Assembly (NCBI RefSeq): GCF_013401515.1
Contig: NZ_CP058532.1
Location: forward strand, 1 to 64,000
Length of the DNA: 64,000 bases
Reading direction: 5' to 3'
DNA from: Halorarum halophilum
GTDB lineage: Archaea; Halobacteriota; Halobacteria; Halobacteriales; Haloferacaceae
Position numbers and translations under genes: made by a program. Each line of letters begins with the position of its first letter. The stretch's first letter is position 1. Positions 56,327-62,221 of this stretch are shown in pieces. The notes under the pieces are model-generated. The model saw only the letters and a list, made by a program, of their open reading frames with translations. It searched no databases and was not told where the DNA came from.

Positions 56327-56884
56327 ATGTCCACCATCTGGTCTGACGACGAGCTGGCTATGCTTCGGGAACAGTACCCGAAAGGATCGATCGACGATCT
56401 CGCCGCCGAGCTCGGTCGGACCAGGGAAGCGGTGATGAAGAAGGCGAACGCGATCGGTATCGCTCGCCACGAGGACGCTGGGATCATCGAGCGGATCGAT
56501 GTCGAGAACAGACCCTCGTTCCGCGACGACGCGTTCGCTCACTTCATCTCGGGCTTCGTCGCCGGTGAAGGGTCGTTCAACGTCTCGCTCAACGACGATG
56601 CGAGACCATCGTTCCGATTCTGCATCGGTCTCGACGCTGACGATGTTCTGATCCTCGAGGAGATCCACGAGTTCCTCGGCGTCGGGTCGGTGTGCCTCTC
56701 CACGCAGGGAGACGGCCGGAACGACCTGGCGCAGTACACCGTCCAAAGTGTCGCCGATCACGTCCTGGTGACGGTCCCGTTCTTCGACGAGTACGGGCTC
56801 CAGTCGACGTTGAAGCAGCGACAGTACGACGACTGGCGAGCGCGTCTGTTCGACCACTACGACGTCGAGCAGTACGTCGTATAG
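56327..56884 (+). CDS. LAGLIDADG homing endonuclease with N-terminal HTH
   Basis: 185 residues from ATG 56327. Residues 1-45 are a SANT/HTH-like unit (WSDDELAMLREQYPKGSIDDL, TREAVMKKANAIGI). HFISGFVAGEGSF (about 72-84) is the LAGLIDADG helix with catalytic E/D, followed by FRFCIGLDADDVLILEEIHEF and later QYTVQSVADHVLVTVPFFDEY, the usual one-motif fold that works as a dimer. Free-standing between tRNA-Gln and tRNA-Glu(CTC), its stop sharing a base with the latter. It may cut tRNA-linked sites and spread this locus. Confidence 0.85.
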   Translation: MSTIWSDDELAMLREQYPKGSIDDLAAELGRTREAVMKKANAIGIARHEDAGIIERIDVENRPSFRDDAFAHFISGFVAGEGSFNVSLNDDARPSFRFCIGLDADDVLILEEIHEFLGVGSVCLSTQGDGRNDLAQYTVQSVADHVLVTVPFFDEYGLQSTLKQRQYDDWRARLFDHYDVEQYVV

Positions 56885-56959
56885 GTTCTGGAGTCTCCGC
56901 TGGCGAGAGATGCCACGTTCTCAGCGTGGAGGTCGCGGGTTCGATTCCCGTCAGAACCA
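56884..56959 (+). tRNA. tRNA-Glu(CTC)
   Basis: Acceptor GGTTCTG/CAGAACC, anticodon stem CCACG/CGTGG, loop TTCTCAG. Its D arm is identical to that of tRNA-Glu(TTC). Confidence 0.9.
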
Positions 56960-57140
56960 CTCAGGGGCTGTCCGTGGCCCCGACCACTCGGCGACGAAAT
57001 CCCCGCCGACATCCGGGATGGACGGGTAACGCCCTGACTGAGACCACCGCGGTCGAGGAAAACACGCGACTGAGGTCGTCGGCCCCGAGAGTAAGAAACC
57101 GGCCGCCGGGTGCTCCACGGCGTGAGGATCACGGAGCAGC

Positions 57141-57216
57141 AGTCCCGCGGCGTCTGTTGGCGAGACGTGCCGCCCTCTGGAGGCGGAGATCGGGGGTTCG
57201 ATTCCCCTCGGGACAA
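57141..57216 (+). tRNA. tRNA-Gln(CTG)
   Basis: Acceptor AGTCCCG/CGGGACA (terminal A-A mismatch), D stem GTCT/AGAC, anticodon stem CCGCC/GGCGG, loop CTCTGGA. Confidence 0.85.
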
Positions 57217-57312
57217 TGCGGTTGGACCCCACCAGACGGCGGGCTGAGGGTCCCGGATGGGCATCGACGTGCACCCAGACGTTAGAGCACACAGCCGCAC
57301 CCGCCACCTCGT

Positions 57313-57386
57313 GTCCGGGATCGTCTAACTGGAGAAGATTCGACACTGTGACTGTCGAGATGCGGGTTCGATCCCCACTCCCGGAC
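57313..57386 (+). tRNA. tRNA-His(GTG)
   Basis: Extra G at -1 (57313) opposite C73 (57386), the His identity pair. Acceptor TCCGGGA/TCCCGGA, anticodon stem CGACA/TGTCG, loop CTGTGAC. Confidence 0.9.
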
Positions 57387-57390
57387 CTTG

Positions 57391-57480
57391 GGGACAGACC
57401 AGCGCAAGCCGGACCGACAGGGTCCCAGTCGGTGACCCCCGGCACGCGGGGTTCTGCGAGTTCAAGTCTCGCCTGTCCCA
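57391..57480 (+). tRNA. tRNA-like element with odd core
   Basis: Acceptor GGGACAG/CTGTCCC and T arm GCGAG/CTCGC (loop TTCAAGT) are perfect, but the middle is about 17 bases too long and holds two alternative stems (ACCGAC/GTCGGT and ACCCC/GGGGT) with no loop having U33. Could be a class II derivative, an intron-bearing gene or a decayed tRNA. Confidence 0.4.
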
Positions 57481-57517
57481 CTGCGACCCGCTGGGTAGGG
57501 GTACTGAGCGGGTCCGA

Positions 57518-57591
57518 GTGCTCGTAGTTCCAACTGGAAGAACGCTCCCGTGGCACGGGAGAGGCTGCGTGTTCGAATCACGCCGAGTACA
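57518..57591 (+). tRNA. tRNA-Ala(GGC)
   Basis: Acceptor GTGCTCG/CGAGTAC, anticodon stem CTCCC/GGGAG, loop GTGGCAC. Confidence 0.88.
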
Positions 57592-57694
57592 TGGGGGGTG
57601 ACGGATGGCCCTCGTCACCACATGAATAGCCGTCGACGCCTTGCGCTGGCGCTGGCGGTAAGTGGTATTCCCCACCGAGGTAGAGCTTGGCCGC

Positions 57695-57772
57695 TGGGTG
57701 GTCGCGTAGCCTGGTTTATCGCGCCCGCTTTGGGAGCGGGAAATGTCGTCGGTTCGAATCCGACCCACCCAA
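57695..57772 (+). tRNA. tRNA-Pro(TGG)
   Basis: Acceptor TGGGTGG/CCACCCA, anticodon stem CCCGC/GCGGG, loop TTTGGGA. Touches the phosphatase start. Confidence 0.89.
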
Positions 57773-57774
57773 TG

Positions 57775-58203
57775 ATGGACAGACTAACAGACAGCCTCTG
57801 GATTGGCGACATCCAAGACGCCAGAACGAGGCCACTGGCTGACCTTGGTATCGATCACGTCGTGACGGTGTGTCAGAACCGTGTCGACGACAACCTCCCG
57901 GACTCGATGGCGTACACGCACATCGACATCGACGACGGTCCCCACGACTACGAGGAGTTCAAGCGCGGTGTCGACACAGTGGTCGAGGCGATCGACAACG
58001 GCGAGACCGTCTTCGTCCACTGTCACGCCGGCATGTCGAGATCGACCTGTACGTGCACGGCCGCGATCGCCGTCCGGCGCGGGCTGAAGTGGACGGAAGC
58101 AGTCCAGTTCATGCACGACCGCTACCACCGGATGATGCCAAGCGTCGAGCTCGCTCGAAGCGGCGGTCGATACGTCCTCGACCACATGGCCGCGACGCGG
58201 TGA
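57775..58203 (+). CDS. Dual-specificity phosphatase
   Basis: 142 residues from ATG 57775 (ATG 57772 overlaps the last base of tRNA-Pro). LWIGDIQDARTRPLADLGIDHVVTVC is the DSP N-terminal pattern; HIDIDDGPHD carries the general acid Asp; the P-loop is VFVHCHAGMSRSTCT (H-C-x5-R-S, all key residues present). May dephosphorylate proteins or RNA 5' ends (some DSPs are RNA phosphatases), which would fit its place in a tRNA cluster. Confidence 0.85.
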   Translation: MDRLTDSLWIGDIQDARTRPLADLGIDHVVTVCQNRVDDNLPDSMAYTHIDIDDGPHDYEEFKRGVDTVVEAIDNGETVFVHCHAGMSRSTCTCTAAIAVRRGLKWTEAVQFMHDRYHRMMPSVELARSGGRYVLDHMAATR

Positions 58204-58331
58204 TACATGATACGTGATACACGGCTCACGCGTAGGATGCGTGTGACACGGGACGCCTGTAGCACCCAGAGTATCACGTGTGAGACGGGCAACGTGGCGC
58301 TTATCCATCACCCGCGGGTGACCCAGACATA

Positions 58332-58571
58332 ATGGCACCGCAGTCAACGGAGATCTTCGACGAGATGGTCGAGCTCCTCTATCAGCAGCGCGAGTTCACG
58401 ATCGGCGACTTCACCGTCGACCCGGGCAAGTACGAGTACGTCAAGACCACGCTCAACGAGCTCGAGGAGCTCGGCTGGGTCGACCGGCTCGATCCCGGCC
58501 ACCCCGATCCGTCGTGGGGGCCCGGTGAGAAAGCGAAGCTCCTGATGGACCTCCCCGACGAGGACTCCTGA
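58332..58571 (+). CDS. Small winged-helix-like protein
   Basis: 79 residues, leaderless about 30 bases behind GCGCTTATCC. Helix-helix-wing rhythm (IFDEMVELLYQQREFTIGDF, YVKTTLNELEELGWVDRL). Probable regulator. Confidence 0.6.
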   Translation: MAPQSTEIFDEMVELLYQQREFTIGDFTVDPGKYEYVKTTLNELEELGWVDRLDPGHPDPSWGPGEKAKLLMDLPDEDS

Positions 58572-58598
58572 TCAGGTGCCACCACCAGCGGAAGTATC

Positions 58599-58671
58599 GC
58601 TCCTGTAGTTCAGCGGCCAGAGCATCCGCCTTCTAAGCGGAGAGTCGTCGGTTCGAATCCGACCAGGAGTA
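58599..58671 (+). tRNA. tRNA-Arg(TCT)
   Basis: Acceptor GCTCCTG/CAGGAGT, anticodon stem TCCGC/GCGGA, loop CTTCTAA. Confidence 0.9.
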
Positions 58672-58674
58672 TGT

Positions 58675-58750
58675 GCCCTTGTAGCTCAGCCCGAACAGAG
58701 CATCGGCCTTCGAAGCCGAGTTGTCGGCGGTTTGAATCCGTCCAGGGGCG
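58675..58750 (+). tRNA. tRNA-Arg(TCG)
   Basis: Acceptor GCCCTTG/CAGGGGC, anticodon stem TCGGC/GCCGA, loop CTTCGAA, T loop TTTGAAT. Confidence 0.88.
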
Positions 58751-58794
58751 TGAAGTACCAGAACTGTGATATACGTGCTATACGTAGGATACGT

Positions 58795-58938
58795 ATGAAG
58801 TGTAACATGTGTGGCGGGCCCATGGTACGAAAACGCGGACGGGTCGGCATCGAGGGGACGCGGCGATACTTCTTCCGCTGCTTCATGTGCGGGAAGATCC
58901 ACGTCCCCCGGGACGAGAACGATCTCACACCACTGTAG
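58795..58938 (+). CDS. Small zinc-ribbon protein, 47 residues
   Basis: ATG 58795, 28 bases behind GTGATATACG (leaderless). CNMC and CFMC pairs around a basic hairpin (GGPMVRKRGRVGIEGTRRYFF), a nucleic-acid-binding zinc ribbon. Sits between tRNA-Arg and tRNA-Ile. Confidence 0.7.
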   Translation: MKCNMCGGPMVRKRGRVGIEGTRRYFFRCFMCGKIHVPRDENDLTPL

Positions 58939-58958
58939 ACGTTGCTCGTCCACTCTGC

Positions 58959-59030
58959 ACGCTCGTAGCTCACTGGTAGAGCACTCCGCTGATAACGGAG
59001 GGGAAGCTGGTTCAATTCCAGTCGGGCGTA
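58959..59030 (+). tRNA. tRNA-Ile(GAT)
   Basis: Acceptor ACGCTCG/CGGGCGT, anticodon stem CTCCG/CGGAG, loop CTGATAA. Confidence 0.89.
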
Positions 59031-59034
59031 CTGT

Positions 59035-59106
59035 GTCCTGGTGGCCGAGTGACTACGCACCGCGCAGCAGACGCGGAGGACCCCGGTTTGAATCCGGGCC
59101 AGGGCT
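59035..59106 (+). tRNA. tRNA-Cys(GCA) with A33
   Basis: Acceptor GTCCTGG/CCAGGGC, anticodon stem CCGCG/CGCGG, loop CAGCAGA: position 33 is A instead of U. T stem CCCGG/CCGGG. Confidence 0.82.
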
Positions 59107-59110
59107 TTCG

Positions 59111-59125
59111 AAGAAACACTTAACC
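59111..59125 (+). promoter_or_regulatory. Class II promoter of DNA ligase
   Basis: AAGAAACACTTAACC, box centre about 30 bases before ATG 59149; leaderless. Confidence 0.65.
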
Positions 59126-59148
59126 ATTTTACACGTCAATATACATAC

Positions 59149-60681
59149 ATGGACTTGACGGAGTTTGGAGCGCATCTTGAAGAGCTCCAGGCCGGCGAGA
59201 AATCGAAAGACGACGTTATCCTACGTGCGCTCAGGGACATCAACCCGAGTAGCAAGCACTTCTCCGGTGCTATCGCACTTCTGACGCGAAAGCCCTTCGA
59301 CGATATCGGCGTCGGGAAGAAGTCGCTCCGGAAGCTCGCGACCACCTGCTTCGACGTGACCCACGACGAGCTCCGCGACCTGGAGCGAGAGTACGGCGAT
59401 CTCCCGAGCGCGATCGGTCACGTCGATCTCAAGACGAACACGCTGACCCTGAAGCGGAAGATCACGCTGGGCGAGCTCTACGACGATCTGGAGTACCTGC
59501 GGCGAACGAGCGGTCCCGAGCAGAAGCGCCGCATGAAAGAGATGCTCGGCTACGACTCGCCCAAGTGGGTCGCCCACGCCATGCTCGGCAAGAAAGGTGT
59601 GAGCCTCGGCGTCGGGGAGAAATCGGTCGTGAAGACGCTCGCGATCGAGAATGGCTACGATGAGCACCGGAAGCTCCTATCGCTCAACCCTGACGTAACG
59701 ACGCTGTGCCACAAGCTGACGTCGCCAGACACGGACCCACGCTCCGAGCCTGGAGTCGGCCACCCGTTCCTCCCGATGTTAGCGAAGTCCAAGGAGGTGC
59801 CACCAGACCCGGATGGCGACTGGATGATCCAGCCCAAGTACGACGGTGCTCGCATCCTCGTCCACATCAAGAACGGTGAGCTCCGTCGGGCGTTCAGCCG
59901 GAACGCGAATCGCGTCGACGAGTCGCTCCCGGAACTTCGGGAGTTCGTCGACGACGTGTTCGCCACTGGAGACTGGATTCTCGATGGCGAAGCCATTCCG
60001 TACAAGGACGGCGAGCGTCAGCCATTCCAGGCGATCATGACCCGATTCGGCCGCCAGGAGGCTGTCGACGAGCAAGAGATCGATGTCGAGTTCAAGTTCT
60101 TCGATCTCGTGTACGGTGGCGGCGTGTGCGCTACCTACCCGGGTGATCTCTCGAACGAGACCGCCTCTCGCCGGATTCATCTCCTGCGGGTGCTGTTCGG
60201 CCCAGAGCAGGAGTACGTAGCGCCCACGTATCGGCCCGACACGCACGAGAAGCTGAACGAGTACTATCAGTCGTTCCTCGACGACGGACTCGAGGGCGCG
60301 GTCGTGAAGCACGTCGACGCGCCGTACGAGTTCGACCGCCGATCTCCCAACTGGCGGAAGATGATCCCGACCAAGGAGAACGTCGAGCTTCGCATCACGG
60401 CGGTCCACGAGGGGGAGAACAGCAACGCGGGGAAGGTCGGCGGGATGAAGCTGGAGACAGAAGATGGGGTACCGGTCGGTCACGTCGGTGGTGGCATGGA
60501 AGGTCACAGCGGCATTCCATGGGAGGAGCGGGACGACATCATCGACAAGATCGTCGAGGTATCGTGGCGCGAGCTCCAGGAGAACGACGACGGAACGTAC
60601 GCACTCAGGTTCCCCAGCCTCGAGGGATTCCGGGCTGACAAGGACGAAGCCGACTCACTGGATAAGATCCTGAGCGCCTAA
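59149..60681 (+). CDS. lig: ATP-dependent DNA ligase
   Basis: 510 residues, the size and domain order of archaeal LigI-type enzymes. An N-terminal helical DNA-binding domain (about 1-200; TRKPFDDIGVGKKSLRKLA), nucleotidyltransferase motif I QPKYDGARI (Lys about 229), motif III region FKFFDLVYGGG, motif IV DGLEGAVVK, motif V NWRKMIPTK, then the C-terminal OB domain. Seals Okazaki fragments and recombination nicks. Own class II promoter; followed by a dispersed element. Confidence 0.93.
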   Translation: MDLTEFGAHLEELQAGEKSKDDVILRALRDINPSSKHFSGAIALLTRKPFDDIGVGKKSLRKLATTCFDVTHDELRDLEREYGDLPSAIGHVDLKTNTLTLKRKITLGELYDDLEYLRRTSGPEQKRRMKEMLGYDSPKWVAHAMLGKKGVSLGVGEKSVVKTLAIENGYDEHRKLLSLNPDVTTLCHKLTSPDTDPRSEPGVGHPFLPMLAKSKEVPPDPDGDWMIQPKYDGARILVHIKNGELRRAFSRNANRVDESLPELREFVDDVFATGDWILDGEAIPYKDGERQPFQAIMTRFGRQEAVDEQEIDVEFKFFDLVYGGGVCATYPGDLSNETASRRIHLLRVLFGPEQEYVAPTYRPDTHEKLNEYYQSFLDDGLEGAVVKHVDAPYEFDRRSPNWRKMIPTKENVELRITAVHEGENSNAGKVGGMKLETEDGVPVGHVGGGMEGHSGIPWEERDDIIDKIVEVSWRELQENDDGTYALRFPSLEGFRADKDEADSLDKILSA

Positions 60682-60687
60682 TCGGGG

Positions 60688-60735
60688 TCCGACGCCGGGG
60701 TCTTCGGGCCATACCCCCTACCTTCGACACGGTAG
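60688..60735 (+). repeat. GCCATG-CCCCTACCCTC element, copy 6
   Basis: gacgccggggtcttcgggcc then atacccctaccttcgacac, immediately after the ligase stop. Confidence 0.55.
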
Positions 60736-60756
60736 ATACGGTACCTGTTAAGTTTC

Positions 60757-60770
60757 GAAAACTGGTATAT
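60757..60770 (+). promoter_or_regulatory. Class I promoter GAAAACTGGTATAT
   Basis: Exact 14-mer ending 24 bases before ATG 60795. Confidence 0.72.
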
Positions 60771-60794
60771 ACGTGCGTCACCCATTACCATACG

Positions 60795-60911
60795 ATGGCG
60801 GTGCCAAGCACTGACGGCGACGCCGGAGCCCCGTTTTCAACCACCGATACCTCTCGCGAGGCCATGACAAATCGGTGGTTCGTCCGGCTCGTCGACCCGG
60901 GTGGGTTCTGA
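60795..60911 (+). CDS. Small protein, 38 residues
   Basis: The only ORF at the correct distance behind a perfect class I promoter, so it is probably real. Sequence starts MAVPSTDGDAG and ends NRWFVRLVDPGGF. No fold recognised. Confidence 0.55.
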   Translation: MAVPSTDGDAGAPFSTTDTSREAMTNRWFVRLVDPGGF

Positions 60912-61000
60912 CGACGACTCCCTGAGCGACGACAGGTTGGGTACTGCTGACTGGTCAAGGTTCCTCCGTTTTTCAACATCAGAGAGCTGGTAGGTCTGCT

Positions 61001-61020
61001 AACCAGTAACATTTATTACA
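61001..61020 (+). promoter_or_regulatory. Promoter of PolB operon
   Basis: AACCAGTAACATTTATTACA, TATA TTTATTA; predicted start about 61040, just upstream of hairpin D. Confidence 0.5.
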
Positions 61021-61054
61021 GTATGATGACTATTTCTATACACTAACCTCTGGG

Positions 61055-61077
61055 CTACTGGCGTGGAACGGAGGTAG
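61055..61077 (+). promoter_or_regulatory. UGGAA-loop leader hairpin D
   Basis: CTAC (61055-61058) pairs with GTAG (61074-61077), CG with CG around loop TGGAA (61064-61068); internal loop TGG/GAG. Ends 14 bases before ATG 61092. Confidence 0.58.
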
Positions 61078-61091
61078 TATGTGATAGATCT

Positions 61092-61370
61092 ATGAAGACG
61101 AATGGTCAGATAAAGAGAATGCTGGCGAATCGGCGGAACGCCGGCTTTGAAGATAGCTCAATTGGTGCGAATCGTCAACGCCATATCGAATACAAGCTCT
61201 TGCGACAGATCCTGGAGCTCGAACCGGGCCAGGACGTGTGTCGCGAGTGCGCGGAGATCTCGGACGGAACCGAGCACTGGGATACCGGACTGTGTCCGGC
61301 ATGTTCGGATGATACGGTTCAGCTTCGGCTCACGGCAACCGCTGATGGTGGCACAGGAGGTGATGTGTGA
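61092..61370 (+). CDS. Unknown zinc-ribbon protein
   Basis: 92 residues. C-x2-C (CREC) and C-x2-C (CPAC) pairs in the second half; basic N-terminal helix (GQIKRMLANRRN). First gene of the operon ending in PolB; TGATG overlap with the next. Confidence 0.62.
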   Translation: MKTNGQIKRMLANRRNAGFEDSSIGANRQRHIEYKLLRQILELEPGQDVCRECAEISDGTEHWDTGLCPACSDDTVQLRLTATADGGTGGDV

Positions 61371-61762
61371 TGGGAACCCCGCGGTACTGTCCCTACTGTT
61401 TCGACCGCATCGAACGGACACGCTACTGGTACCGGGATGCTCCCGAGATCGACCTTCCCGACGTGACGCCGGAAGACGCCCAGTACCCGGGATCGGAGAC
61501 CCCGGTGCAAGAAGTCGACGAGATGGTCATGGTCAAGCCCTGCGGCCACTCGTTCGAGGCCGGTCGCTGGTTCGACTACGCTGATGCGTGTACGATGTAC
61601 TCGCTGACGCTCGCCGAGCTCAAGCAGATGATCAGCTCCGACGGGGCACGGTTCCTCTCCGAAGAGCTCGAGCAACACGACATGCGGATGCGGATCAGTG
61701 CGGAGGAGTGCTGCGAGACGATGGAGCGGACACCGCCGGAAGGAGTCTTCTCCGATGCGTGA
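61370..61762 (+). CDS. Unknown protein with N-terminal CxxC
   Basis: 130 residues from ATG 61370, preceded by Shine-Dalgarno GGAGGTGA (61356-61363). CPYC at the start and a KPCGHSFEAGRWF motif in the centre suggest zinc binding. C-terminal half helical. Unknown. Confidence 0.6.
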   Translation: MGTPRYCPYCFDRIERTRYWYRDAPEIDLPDVTPEDAQYPGSETPVQEVDEMVMVKPCGHSFEAGRWFDYADACTMYSLTLAELKQMISSDGARFLSEELEQHDMRMRISAEECCETMERTPPEGVFSDA

Positions 61763-62102
61763 GGAGATCCCGCCGGCCGACGAGTTGGAGTGGATCGAGA
61801 TGAGCATCCACGCCTGGACGCGCTGGAGTCAGTGGACGGACTCGCCCGGAGTCGGCCCGATCATCGCCTGGAACATGGCCGAGTCAATCACCGGCGACCA
61901 CGGGCTCTACTGTGACGAAGCGCGCTACTTCGAACCCGCGAACGTCGTCCTCCTGGTCGCGAAAGACGACGACGTCGACGAGGAGACCCCGCGGACGATG
62001 GTCACGGTCATGACTGGCGCGACGATCAAATCGAAAGCACGAGAGGCGATTCTGCGAATCACCGCGATCGACCCCGTTGACGCTGAGGTCGTTCAATCAT
62101 GA
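61755..62102 (+). CDS. Unknown protein, 115 residues
   Basis: From ATG 61755, overlapping the previous stop by 8 bases. Strand-rich second half (ANVVLLVAKDDDVDEETPRTM, VMTGATIKSKAREAILRI). Unknown. Confidence 0.6.
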   Translation: MREEIPPADELEWIEMSIHAWTRWSQWTDSPGVGPIIAWNMAESITGDHGLYCDEARYFEPANVVLLVAKDDDVDEETPRTMVTVMTGATIKSKAREAILRITAIDPVDAEVVQS

Positions 62103-62221
62103 AACGGCCATCCCTCATCAACCCTCGCCGTGTCACTCTCGTGCGGTATTTCATCAATGACCTGGTGATGCTCCTCGGTGGCACCGTAATCGGCCTCATA
62201 CTCGGGGCGGTGTTCCTATGA
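62099..62221 (+). CDS. Small membrane protein, 40 residues
   Basis: ATGA-coupled at both ends. Basic N-terminus (MKRPSLINPRRV) then one transmembrane helix (LVMLLGGTVIGLILGAVFL). Lies directly before PolB; could tether replication to the membrane or be a holin-like peptide. Confidence 0.6.
   Translation: MKRPSLINPRRVTLVRYFINDLVMLLGGTVIGLILGAVFL

Noticed and set aside
57622-57774. In-frame N-terminal extension of the phosphatase that looks like a signal peptide (MNSRRRLALALAV)
   Set aside because: It would be translated across the intact tRNA-Pro gene.
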